DNA of 64,000 nt, from NCBI RefSeq assembly GCF_900188065.1, contig NZ_FZNQ01000001.1, positions 372,001 through 436,000 of the forward strand, read 5' to 3'. The position numbers and the translations under genes are program-made. Positions 56,101-63,263 of this stretch are shown here, piece after piece (positions within the stretch are counted from its first letter, which is position 1; each line of letters opens with the position of its first letter). A model generated the notes under the pieces. The model was not told the origin of the DNA. It saw only the letters and a list, made by a program, of their open reading frames with translations, and searched no databases. Origin of the DNA: Halorubrum vacuolatum (GTDB lineage: Archaea > Halobacteriota > Halobacteria > Halobacteriales > Haloferacaceae).

Positions 56101-56363
56101 TCGTCGTCGTCCTCCGCTTCCCCATCTACCGTCGAAGTGTCGGTGTCATTGTTTGATTCAGCATCCGCCCCATCATTGGAGCCAGTCGTCTGCCATGTCC
56201 CCGTACCGTCGATGACAGCGGATCCGACGTCGCTCGTGCTGCCGCTTTCTACCTCTTCAATCGCCGCTGAACCGCCGCCGAACATAGCAACGCTAGCGAT
56301 CATGGAGGTGACCATCATCACCGATAACACGATCGCGTTTATTTGCCGTCGTTCGAGCGTCAT
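50130..56363 (-). CDS. Giant surface protein: GLUG, PKD, CARDB-like, PGF-CTERM
   Basis: A 2,077-residue exported protein. A signal-like start (INAIVLSVMMVTSMIASVAMF) is followed by an Asp-rich linker, GLUG-type repeats (about residues 120-450; e.g. YVGGLLGRSNFGTEMG), two PKD domains (about 480-630; YEWDFDDGT in both), a long beta-rich middle, and several CARDB-like segments (about 1450-1990). A Gly-rich linker near residue 1908 and a C-terminal PGF motif with a hydrophobic helix and RRR (APGFGIVVALFALL) mark an archaeosortase A substrate, lipid-anchored after cleavage. The ATG at 56363 is preferred to 56402. Adhesion or cell-contact roles are likely; the ligand is unknown. Confidence 0.88.
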   Translation of the reverse strand: MTLERRQINAIVLSVMMVTSMIASVAMFGGGSAAIEEVESGSTSDVGSAVIDGTGTWQTTGSNDGADAESNNDTDTSTVDGEAEDDDDDDADADQGDSDPESDEAAAEDIDRDVETAVIQSEGTEIIVNDVEDLQKVNDNLDADVILRNDINATETEDWNDGAGFEPIGSSGSPFTGTFDGRGHVIEGLTIDRPDESNVGLFGYADQTTIQNVRLENASIVGDDRTGGIAGTVDEPQSADSFVMNTSVEGTIESTSGLYAGGIVAFATGGGSGQSAYGPVLDEENRFSGEITGDQYVGGLLGRSNFGTEMGVGYVEDAMVDGNEYVGGLVGFSSFNPSTFDEMYVSATVEASGDSGAVVGRIGDDGSGSDGVDQFPDVYWDEDVEDSEYVGSFTSGAEPGADRAEPIGLTTEEMTGEDVRANMGNFSFDDRWLVRTNPDDYPIFFWEARTPDAPEASIDTSRAAVEVDETVVFDAGDSDGEIDTYEWDFDDGTDTTGESVDHSFDEPGAYTVVLGVTGPTGVDTATVDVLVSDGDSDAFVINPSTAEVGEEVEFTSPDGEQYEWDFDDGTTAVGESPTHTFLQPGVYEVTMITGDEDVTRIIAIEEGPIAISTVESTFTDGAAVIDGLSVDTEFSVDVESERDVESVILEIENETYDMVPNGDDTWEADVDLSTIEDDTVVEVIATDDLGRQDIEQRSIRYEATPEWLTWMLENAEDVQELDGREVEAGVEVVLLDFDRQVDVLSGVFPWERDFAALKELNTGVYITAPQGLVEVTLDGEGEVVVKGVEVELEGGGAGTVDRDYELQSAEASLGGGISAPVWQASFDPPFVPEQSIQVRAEGDATTGAEFEGNDTGLDFQQGTIQPMIGLTADSTFGVSGGEVTAGVDGSTGGSAAFGLQDPYLRSIGVPVESNIFGEVDVTVYQGEFTFVIVDDEIELASANTEAMTSDGLTTVERHSDWGVADKHGEPPESSEPAGVMQAESSAVQEDDDRRLSERDLEDTHPAIAQTEDETVVMWSRQDEAKDVVEGRDLAVRIEGDDWGDTQWVTDDGYHDSHPELETREDGDTLLAAWERVDTELSEEGTPADAFPNTEVAVATTEDPNTWTEPMLLSEAVTNESVMTHEPAVASAGDQWLVAWQRNEANDPQNVDDTHVDYALLSQSNATSNAPVEIERSGTVENAIQPAVAGNDDGTFTVGYFEPAADRAEGTVTRSVLNASTGVESVENHEIERFGDLTVSEDRIMWSERVDGEDRIQDADAETAPETLELDGNISEIDDIDLRSAGDQNILTYRGTPLGESTRDIIYRIEQDGDWTADRRIAGGDDDVAVWHAATELRDDTFQTAYAKRPTGTDAVNDVFINEGSPSPAYTVSAELVDDEDPSVGDEVTVAYEVKNVGLDASEGIDLEIASGGEVLDSSSLGPLDMNEQVEGTFEVEVGESGTLQLDIDDTSVLPELTTSERTESSSEQEPWLPTSANITVAEPEIGVGAVSTTVNESDTSADIDVSNAGNATATDVPLAVYSGSTRLANATIDRVEANATATTTVEIDESELDETVSETIVLDPDGELPEDWIADLGERRSVWLLQPDLAIDGSTTYENRSGVLVADVGISNSGDLDAIATLSIRNESDSVIGEETFLVESTTNATVHEDVLVELTDRPEDDESLELFVDPLVQDATPSTTGTSDTFGPVLDTDSPPPVDGGFDVTIDRLDNEVVDGDSIHGEVSVENTEDIPGAQTIEIEANDVTETRGVSLNGSESRTIDIEIPDVSDDEPEVTVVITSEDDKASAAVDVLSGPEFDVEVTDAPDQLSADDTLSVEANVANVGDIDGETTVDLILNGVVLGTETVPVAGASAESVTIETDLASDDTGEDLPLMVDVTGDSDRRTIDVVTPGTDDTTAGNGNGGGGGGGGGAGAPSPDDERFEITSSEVLEQEDGDTPIDITTTITNTGGPSDDQTVELVIDGEPVAQEELRLGSDGEVTVEFTDVDVSDLDDGEHTYQVTTAEDTYTGTFTLGTADDPDDTEDEDETVDSPTDDTADAPEEEPTVEEQAPGFGIVVALFALLSIGVLASSRRRME

Positions 56364-56855
56364 TATCGCCCCCCGCCGGCGGTTAGCCGGACCTCGAACC
56401 ACATACGTCGATTCAACCCTTCCCCGGACTGAGCTTCCATAGCGCCGGTGATTCCCCGCTGGAAAAATCGCACCTTGCTATCCATTGACAGGGCAACAAG
56501 GTACTATACCACTATAAGTATTATCCCGTTGGCACGGTTCAACGACTCATTGATAGATCGATCGCTACTTCAGGGCTCGCCTGAAGCCACATATGATCGC
56601 TTCGGTTGGCTGATCCCGTCAAATCAGTCACTCTCTCGCTCGCCTGACAGCCTCCGGACGGACGTTTTTGTGCCCCCTTACGAGCCCAGGCAGGCCTCCA
56701 CACGATCGTCGGAATAAACCGATGCCCGGAATTATACGGCGTGGTTCGTAGCGGGATGGAGAAGACGATGACTTGGGCATGACATCAAGTAAGGAAACAG
56801 GGTGACGACTGGATCGGGCGTCCTCCACAACGCGTTCCATCGCCATGGGGGACCG
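56364..56855. other. Upstream interval of the surface-protein gene
   Basis: These 492 bases contain a TATA-like minus-strand TACTTATA at 56513-56520, which would give a leader of about 120 bases for the surface protein, and a hairpin CTTCAGG (56568-56574) / CCTGAAG (56580-56586). No other gene, repeat or RNA is convincing. AT content is higher than in the flanking genes. Confidence 0.5.
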
Positions 56856-57530
56856 TCACAGCAGTATCCAGAGGCCGAGCGACACGAATAGGATCCCCAC
56901 AGGTAACAGAAGCAATCCTTTGCGCAGGTGTGAACGCATGAGTGAGCGCCGGTTTTCGTCGGAGATCCGGAGGTCACTCCCTCCGGATAACAACCGCATG
57001 TCGGCATCGTTATGATCCTGTGTCGGCTCAGACGATCCCTGTACGTAGACCTTTTCGCCCGGTGAGACCGCCCCCTCATAATACCGTCTTCGCCCGGCTA
57101 ACGACGGTTTCGTCTCCACCTCCTCGCCGATTTGATCCTCGTCGACATCGGAGACCCGCTCCATCGATAGGAACAGGTCCTCTCCGGATGGGTCGACGTA
57201 TCCAACCGCAGTCCCATCATCGATAAGAAACGGCAGGCACTCGCTTCCCGAATCGAGCGGCGACCACGAGTTGCCGCTCCGTCGCTCGATTCGGAACTCA
57301 TATGCAACGCAGGTTTCCCCGGCAACCGGGGAGGTAAGCCGGGATTCACCGATCGGACGAACCGTTCCGCCGATCATGACGGAGCCATCGGTTACCGCTG
57401 CGTCACGAAGCGACACGAAATCAATGAGCCGCGTTTGATTCCACTGACGAAGCGATGAGAGCCCGAGGATCGACACCGCACTCCCAAGCAGCAGTATGAT
57501 CGCGGCACCGGCGATAGAGGTCAACGACAT
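56856..57530 (-). CDS. GIDE-domain membrane protein
   Basis: A 224-residue protein with an N-terminal membrane helix (IAGAAIILLLGSAVSILGL), an exposed middle and a C-terminal helix (LLLLPVGILFVSLGLWILL). The middle has GSVMIGGTVRPIGESRLTSP near residue 45 and EGAVSPGEKVYVQG near residue 155, resembling the GIDE (MUL1-type E3 ligase) domain without its RING finger. Archaeal members have no known function. The ATG at 57530 is chosen because a TATA box lies 25-32 bases before it; the longer frame starts with TTG at 57554 inside the promoter. Confidence 0.72.
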   Translation of the reverse strand: MSLTSIAGAAIILLLGSAVSILGLSSLRQWNQTRLIDFVSLRDAAVTDGSVMIGGTVRPIGESRLTSPVAGETCVAYEFRIERRSGNSWSPLDSGSECLPFLIDDGTAVGYVDPSGEDLFLSMERVSDVDEDQIGEEVETKPSLAGRRRYYEGAVSPGEKVYVQGSSEPTQDHNDADMRLLSGGSDLRISDENRRSLMRSHLRKGLLLLPVGILFVSLGLWILL

Positions 57531-57554
57531 GGCCAATGATGATTTTTCTAACAA

Positions 57555-57562
57555 ATTAAATA
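57555..57562 (-). promoter_or_regulatory. TATA box for the GIDE-domain gene
   Basis: The minus strand reads TATTTAAT, 25-32 bases before the ATG at 57530, which fixes the gene start. Confidence 0.6.
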
Positions 57563-57758
57563 TTACTTTGAGTGGACGCTTTCAATATCACTATGAAAGC
57601 TAAAATTTGATCGCCACTCTCCGGTATACTGGGTGACGTTTCACCACACACCAGCCAGGGAGAAAACTCGTCGAGAAAGGTACTTGTATTTATATGGCTG
57701 TATGGAATGAGGACGAACTGCGATACCAGGTGTCGTATCTCGCTGAGCGCCTGATGAA

Positions 57759-58250
57759 CTACCCGTACTCCCCGATCAACCGCTCCAGCGTCGCCCGATC
57801 CTGTGCGCCGACGAGTCGCTCAACCGGCTGGCCGTTCGCGTAGAGAACGAGCGTCGGGACGCTTCGCGCGCCGAGCGCGGCGGCGACCCCCCGGTTGCGG
57901 TCGATGTCGACCGTCGCGACCGCGGCCGGGGTGTCGGCGGCGACCGCCTCGATAGCCGGCTTCATCATCTGACAGGGACCACACCACTCCGCGTAGCAGT
58001 CGACGAGGACGACGTCATACGCGTCGATCGTCTCCTGTAGCTGCGTCTCGCCCGTGATCTCGATCGGCTCCGTCGGCGCGGTTCGACCGGCTCCCGCGTC
58101 CTCGACGCCGCTCGTGGCATCGCCGCCCGCGGTTGCGCCGCCATCCGCACCCAACTCCCCCGCTTCGAGCCGTTCCTGCAGCTCCTGCAGCTTGCGCTCA
58201 CGGATTCGCTGCCGCTCGGCATCCGGATCGTCGGTGGATCCTTCGCTCAT
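57759..58250 (-). CDS. Thioredoxin with N-terminal helical extension
   Basis: A 163-residue protein. The thioredoxin fold (residues about 65-163) has DCYAEWCGPCQMMKPAIEAV and the cis-Pro segment ARSVPTLVLYANG. Before it lies a 60-residue charged helix and linker (ERQRIRERKLQELQERLEAGE). That helix resembles the N-terminus of PDCD5-type DNA-binding proteins or a coiled-coil partner site. The extension may dock the thioredoxin on a specific target. It is a single gene. Confidence 0.9.
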   Translation of the reverse strand: MSEGSTDDPDAERQRIRERKLQELQERLEAGELGADGGATAGGDATSGVEDAGAGRTAPTEPIEITGETQLQETIDAYDVVLVDCYAEWCGPCQMMKPAIEAVAADTPAAVATVDIDRNRGVAAALGARSVPTLVLYANGQPVERLVGAQDRATLERLIGEYG

Positions 58251-58336
58251 GGCTTACGGTATGCCGGCCGCGTCAGTAAACGTCACGGCCGCGGGCGGTT
58301 GGTCACACCGTCACGTCGACGGATTCGTGCCCGGTT

Positions 58337-60478
58337 CTAGTCGTCCGCGTGTGCATGCACGCCGGCCTCGACATCGAGCATGTCGTGATCGGCGAGCAGC
58401 GCGACCGTCGCCAGTCGGATCGCGTGGGGCCACCCGAGCGGCGTCGCGCTGTCCGGCGTGCCGTCATCGAAGAACTGTTCGGGGAGGTAGCTCGTTTCCG
58501 CACGGAGCGTGCCTCCCGGGGAGACCTCCGCGAGGAGTTCCGTCGCACGCGCGGCCATCGCCTCGGCGCGCGGGTCGTCCCGTGACGCGAGGAGGACGGC
58601 CAGCTGGGCGCAGGCGTTCGCCCCCCACGCCGTCGAGACGGTCCAGACCTTCTCGCGGCCCTGTTCGGCCTGTCGCCACCCGTCCGCTTCGTACCGGAAG
58701 AGCCCGCTGATCGCGTCCGTCTCCCGTGAGAGTCCGTCGACGACCGTTTCGACGTGTGAGACGAGTCGATCGAGACGCTCCGGATCGACGGCTCCGGATC
58801 CGTCGGATCCGAGGGCGTCGAAGGCGCGGTGTGCCCCCGCGAACGCGAGCGTCGCGGAGTCGATCCGACCGTCGAGGTCACCGTGAGGCGTCTCACGGAG
58901 CGCGTAACAGCCACGGTCGGCCACCCAGAGGTCGTCGAGCGCGTCGTACACCTCACGTGCCCGCGCCTCGGCGTGTGTGGCCACGTCGCCGTCGATCCGG
59001 TCGTCATCGAGGCCGACCTCCGCGCCGTGTCGGGCGAGTTCGGCATACGCCTCGAGGAACGTCGCGGCGGTGTGGCCGAACCGGCCGATCGAGTCCTCCC
59101 AGGCGTTCTGACAGACGACCGGGAGTCCGTCCGCTTCGAGGGTCTCATCGAGCCCGAGGAGCGCCGAAACGAGCGCCTCGGAGAGGCCATCGACGTCGAT
59201 CCCCGCCTCACGGGCCCGTGCGAGGAACGCCACGACGCTGCCCGTCTGGTCGGCCTGATAGTCGTGATCCGGGCCGGCCTCTAAGCGGGCGTTCGCCCAC
59301 CCGGGCGCAATGGCACCGGAGAACGGCCAGACGCGGTGGGGCCACGAGCCGTCCGCACGCTGGGCGTCGATATAGGCCCGCGCGGAGCGTTCATGCCAGT
59401 CGTCGAGGCCGAGCGCGAGCCGCTCGTCCGCATCGAGCAGGAAGCCGGCGATCTCCGCGTCGTCGCGGAACCAGGTGTAGCCGTAGCCACCGGAGTGTTG
59501 GTAGTGAGGATCGAAATCCGGACCGGCGATACGCAGCCCCGAAGCCGCAGAGAGCAACGAGAGCACGCGGAGGTCCGCGGCGATCGCGTCCCGATCCGGA
59601 ACCGATTCGGGAACCGACGGCACCGACCCGTCGACCAACGAGACGAGCGTCTCGCGGGCGTCCGCTGCCCCGTGTGCGGGATCGACGACGTCGAACAGGC
59701 CGTCCAGCCGCTCGAAGGCCGCCTCACGTGGCGTCTCCTCCAGCTTCGAGAGGAGGCTGGCGACGGTCGTCCGTCCGGACTCGAACGGAACCTCGAGGAC
59801 GACCTCGCCGCAGAGGCGCTCCTCCTCGTATCGGCCGCCGTGGCGGTCGCGGGGGAGACCGATCGCTCGCCCGTCGAGGAGTTCGGGGATCGTCATCGGG
59901 AGCTGTCCCCGAAGCTCCGTAATCCCGGTCGCGCTCGCGAGGTAGTCGTGTTCGGCCGTGTGGTAGAACTCCACCGCGTCCGTGTGTCGAAGCTGACCGA
60001 GTCGGTCGTCGCGGCCGTCCGGCGTGAAGCGCGCGTACACCAGCAACGAGGCGTCGGAGGGGGGCGACGCGTCCGTCCCGGTCCCCTCCACCGTCACGTT
60101 CTCGGCCGCTGCATTCCCGACCGCCGCATGTGTGAGATGGACGTCCCCGACGGTCGCGTCGTATCGACGGACGGTCCCGATGTCGGTGTGGTGGGTCGTC
60201 TCGATCACCGTCGTCCCGTCGACGTAGCGCTGGGTCGTCCCGTCCGCGCCGAACCAGCGACGCTCGCCGTCGACTGCGAGTCCGAACCGCCCGATGGCGA
60301 GCCCGGAGAGCCCCGTCAACGGATAGCCGAAATCTCGGAGGCTCCCGTCTGCGTCGACGTGAACCAACCGCCCACCGCCGCCGGAAAACCGACCCGAGTG
60401 CGTCCGGCGTTCACCGGGGAATCGCGTCGGATGGCCAACGTGGCGTTTGTAATCGTCGATCGCGTCGCGTAGCTGCAT
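58337..60478 (-). CDS. Glycoside hydrolase family 15 protein (glucoamylase-like)
   Basis: A 713-residue enzyme. The N-terminal half is a beta-sandwich typical of prokaryotic GH15 proteins; the C-terminal half is the helical barrel with GYGYTWFRDDAEIAGFLL near residue 330, NAWEDSIGRFGHTAATFLE near residue 463 and WGANACAQLAVLLA near residue 620. It would release glucose from alpha-glucans or trehalose. No signal peptide is seen, so it likely works on intracellular glycogen or trehalose. The ATG at 60478 removes ten unlikely residues. It is divergent from a TrmB regulator. Confidence 0.88.
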   Translation of the reverse strand: MQLRDAIDDYKRHVGHPTRFPGERRTHSGRFSGGGGRLVHVDADGSLRDFGYPLTGLSGLAIGRFGLAVDGERRWFGADGTTQRYVDGTTVIETTHHTDIGTVRRYDATVGDVHLTHAAVGNAAAENVTVEGTGTDASPPSDASLLVYARFTPDGRDDRLGQLRHTDAVEFYHTAEHDYLASATGITELRGQLPMTIPELLDGRAIGLPRDRHGGRYEEERLCGEVVLEVPFESGRTTVASLLSKLEETPREAAFERLDGLFDVVDPAHGAADARETLVSLVDGSVPSVPESVPDRDAIAADLRVLSLLSAASGLRIAGPDFDPHYQHSGGYGYTWFRDDAEIAGFLLDADERLALGLDDWHERSARAYIDAQRADGSWPHRVWPFSGAIAPGWANARLEAGPDHDYQADQTGSVVAFLARAREAGIDVDGLSEALVSALLGLDETLEADGLPVVCQNAWEDSIGRFGHTAATFLEAYAELARHGAEVGLDDDRIDGDVATHAEARAREVYDALDDLWVADRGCYALRETPHGDLDGRIDSATLAFAGAHRAFDALGSDGSGAVDPERLDRLVSHVETVVDGLSRETDAISGLFRYEADGWRQAEQGREKVWTVSTAWGANACAQLAVLLASRDDPRAEAMAARATELLAEVSPGGTLRAETSYLPEQFFDDGTPDSATPLGWPHAIRLATVALLADHDMLDVEAGVHAHADD

Positions 60479-60583
60479 GGTCGTCCTGACGGCACCGCGA
60501 GATATCAATGTTTGGTGTAATTGTTATTCATGAATTTCGATCCGCACCGACCGAGATAAGTGACCCCCGGCGGTGACTCCCAT

Positions 60584-61636
60584 ATGGATGACCGGACGTT
60601 GAGCGAACTCCTCACCGGGTTCGGCCTCTCGGAGAAGGAGGTCGATACCTATCTCTCGCTGCTCGAACACGGGGAGGCGAAAGCGAGCACGATCGCGGCA
60701 GCCGCGGGCGTCTCCAAGCGCTACGTCTACAGCGTGAGCGAGTCCCTCGCGGCCCGCGGGTTCGTCGAGGTGAACGATCACGCCGTGCCGACGACGATCC
60801 GCGCGACCCCCCCGGAGGAGGTGATCGAGCGGCTCCGTTCGGACGTCGAGGCGATGCGTCCCGCCCTCGAAGAGCGGTTCGCGCAGGTGGAGCCCGACGT
60901 CGAGCAGTTCGAGGTGGTCAAATCGCGCGTGACCGTCCTCAAGCGGATCCGAACGCTGATCGAGGGTGCAGACGAGGAGCTGACGCTCTCGTTACCCGCG
61001 CCGTTGCTCGAGGAGTTCCGCGATCCGCTCGTTGCCGCCGTCGATCGCGGCGTGCTCGTCCTGTTGATCCTCAGCGGTGCGGGCGATGAAGCCGTGGAAC
61101 CGCCCGACACCGAGGGGGTTGCGAGCGTCGTGCGACGCTGGGAGGCGGCGATGCCGACGCTGTTGACGGCGGACTCGGCGGTCGGGATGGTCGCCCCCGC
61201 GGAGCTGCTGCAGCGGGCGAACTCCGACCGACAGGCCATCGTGTTCGCGCAGGCGCAGCTCGCGCCGGTGATCGCGGGATCGTTCCTCGGGAACTACTGG
61301 CCCGTGGCCGTCGAGACGTGGACCGCGGGTCCGGCCACGCTGCCCGCCGAGTACGTCAACTTCCGGCACGCTGCGTTTCAAGCCACGGTTCATCGACGTG
61401 CGGGAACGACCCTCCGGGCGACCGTCGGTGGACGCGATACCGCGGCGAACGAGCCGGTGGAGGTCACCGGTGAGGTGTCCGCGGTTCGACAGTCGCTGGT
61501 CGAGCCGACGAACAACGAGTTCCCGGTCCAACATACGATCGTCATCGAGACCGAGGACGGCACCGTCGCCGTCGGTGGGCGCGGCGCGTTCGTCGAGGAC
61601 GTGGAGGCCGATCTCGTCCGACTTGAGGCGGAGTGA
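60584..61636 (+). CDS. TrmB-family transcriptional regulator
   Basis: A 350-residue sugar-type regulator. The N-terminal winged helix-turn-helix is LSELLTGFGLSEKEVDTYLS through KASTIAAAAGVSKRYVYSVSE (residues 5-60). A coiled linker (VEAMRPALEERFAQVEPDVEQ) and a large effector-binding domain follow. TrmB proteins sense sugars and control glycolytic and sugar-uptake genes. The divergent GH15 gene across 105 bases is the likely target. A perfect TrmB operator was not found in the gap, so this is inference from layout. The ATG at 60584 gives the usual TrmB start. Confidence 0.88.
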   Translation: MDDRTLSELLTGFGLSEKEVDTYLSLLEHGEAKASTIAAAAGVSKRYVYSVSESLAARGFVEVNDHAVPTTIRATPPEEVIERLRSDVEAMRPALEERFAQVEPDVEQFEVVKSRVTVLKRIRTLIEGADEELTLSLPAPLLEEFRDPLVAAVDRGVLVLLILSGAGDEAVEPPDTEGVASVVRRWEAAMPTLLTADSAVGMVAPAELLQRANSDRQAIVFAQAQLAPVIAGSFLGNYWPVAVETWTAGPATLPAEYVNFRHAAFQATVHRRAGTTLRATVGGRDTAANEPVEVTGEVSAVRQSLVEPTNNEFPVQHTIVIETEDGTVAVGGRGAFVEDVEADLVRLEAE

Positions 61637-61675
61637 GGCCGATCCCGTTCAGCGACACGGAGTGAGGCCGGTCCG

Positions 61676-62179
61676 TTATCGGCGCGATCCGACCGTGGAT
61701 CCCTCGTCGCGTCCGAGCGCCTGTTTGAGAAACCGCATCCAGCGCTTTCGGTCGGCCGCCGCCTGTCGCTCGGCCGCCGTCTCGGGACCCGGCGCACGAA
61801 GGCCCTCCAGCGCCTCCAACGCTCGATCGATACCGATGATCGAGGCGGCGAGCCTCTCGCCCTCCGCGTAGCTGATCGCGCCCTCCTCGATCCGTTCGAT
61901 CCGTTCGAGCCGCTCACGTCTGAGGTTGCGTTTCGCCCGCTCGACGCGTTCGCGCTCCCCCTGTGGGATCGAATCACGGCGCTTGATCTCGAAGACGAAC
62001 GAGCGCAACGCGATCGGCTCGCCCTGGATCTCGATCTCCTCGGGGATCTCCGCACCCACGGTCGCAGCTTCGCGGCTGACCCGTTCGAGCAGCACTTTCC
62101 GCTCGTACTCCTTCACGTCCACGTGATACGGCCGGGACACACTTCGCTCCTTCGCCGTCGGTCCCGGCGTGCCATTCAT
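61676..62179 (-). CDS. DUF5788 family protein
   Basis: A 167-residue charged helical protein. EYERKVLLERVSREAATVG, then LRSFVFEIKRRDSIPQGER and YAEGERLAASIIGIDRALEAL match the haloarchaeal DUF5788 family from memory. The role is unknown. It is Arg- and Glu-rich, with no membrane segment. The ATG at 62179 (MNGTPGPTAKERSV) is preferred to the start at 62245, which would overlap the neighbouring amidohydrolase gene. Confidence 0.75.
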   Translation of the reverse strand: MNGTPGPTAKERSVSRPYHVDVKEYERKVLLERVSREAATVGAEIPEEIEIQGEPIALRSFVFEIKRRDSIPQGERERVERAKRNLRRERLERIERIEEGAISYAEGERLAASIIGIDRALEALEGLRAPGPETAAERQAAADRKRWMRFLKQALGRDEGSTVGSRR

Positions 62180-62231
62180 CGCGGCGGGACGACGGTGTCC
62201 TCCGCGTCGCGGCGGGGCGATTCTGGGCCGC

Positions 62232-63062
62232 TCAGAGGTCCGCACCCTCCGCGAGCCCGGGTATCAATCGCGAGGGGTTCTTCGCGAACACCCGTCGCAT
62301 GAGGTCCTCGGAGACGTCGAGCGTGAGGACCTCCATCACGCCGACGTTCGGGTGGACGTTGGGTGCACCGGAGCCGAACAGCACCCGATCCGGATGTTCA
62401 AGCACGCCGCGTTCGAGGATTTCGCGGTAGCGAACCGCGCTCGTCTCCACGTGGAGCCGGTCGTAGTCGCCGAGCATATCGAGGGCCCGATTCATCAGAG
62501 TCGCATCAAGCGGGTGGCCCCCAAAACTGGAGAGGACGATCGGAAAATCGTATTCGAGCAGTTCGCGTTCGACCATCGTGGGTGGGAACTCCCGTCCGGC
62601 GTGCACGATGACCGGAAGGTCGGCGATCTCCAATCGTTCGAGCACGTCGGCGTTCGGCAGGCCATCGTGTGCCGGCACGAGGACGAAGCCATGAAACCGG
62701 TCGTCATAGGCATACTGCTCGACGTCGTCGGGACGGGTGTGATGATCCTCGCGCTCCGCACGGAGGTTACGGACCGCAGCCAACGGGCCGCCCGTCGCGT
62801 CCCGGGGCCCGTTGAGGCGGGCGAACGCGACGAAGGGTCGGTCGACGGAGAGACGGGCGACGGCGTTGTTCGCGCGGAGGTAGCTCCGCCCCGATGTACG
62901 CGGCCCGGGGCTGGCGACGGAGCGGACGACCCCCGCCTGATGCATCTCCCGCTCCAACCGCTCCGGGGTGATGTCACGGCCGTGGACGGCGACGGAGGCC
63001 TCGTCGGGGTCCAGCGTCGCACGCGTGTCCACGATCCGGAAGTCGTGTTCCAACCCCAGCAT
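62232..63062 (-). CDS. Amidohydrolase-related TIM-barrel protein
   Basis: A 276-residue protein of the COG2159-like metal-dependent hydrolase group. Segments VIVHAGREFPPTMVERELLE near residue 150 and HVETSAVRYREILERGV near residue 210, then RVLFGSGAPNVHPNVG near residue 235, follow the amidohydrolase barrel. The N-terminal HxH metal pair is not present in this form (FRIVDTRATLDP), so the metal site is incomplete and activity is uncertain. The ATG at 63062 is preferred to the longer frame. It converges toward DUF5788 on the same strand. Confidence 0.72.
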   Translation of the reverse strand: MLGLEHDFRIVDTRATLDPDEASVAVHGRDITPERLEREMHQAGVVRSVASPGPRTSGRSYLRANNAVARLSVDRPFVAFARLNGPRDATGGPLAAVRNLRAEREDHHTRPDDVEQYAYDDRFHGFVLVPAHDGLPNADVLERLEIADLPVIVHAGREFPPTMVERELLEYDFPIVLSSFGGHPLDATLMNRALDMLGDYDRLHVETSAVRYREILERGVLEHPDRVLFGSGAPNVHPNVGVMEVLTLDVSEDLMRRVFAKNPSRLIPGLAEGADL

Positions 63063-63231
63063 ACGTCCGTTACTCCCGGCGGTCCGACATGTGCCTGTCG
63101 GTCGGGCCGGGAAGCCGACCGATCGACCCGTCGAAACGGTCGTGCTCGTGGGGAACCCGGTCCCCTTCGTCACTGCTGTGGCACTCACTACCTCGCCGCC
63201 ATCCCACGGTTTTGATCGGAAGATACCGATG

Positions 63232-63241
63232 AATATATATA
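63232..63241 (+). promoter_or_regulatory. TATA box for the thermosome gene
   Basis: AATATATATA lies 23-32 bases before the ATG at 63264, a strong haloarchaeal promoter layout with almost no leader. Confidence 0.7.
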
Positions 63242-63263
63242 GAACCGCAAACCATCATTCCGA

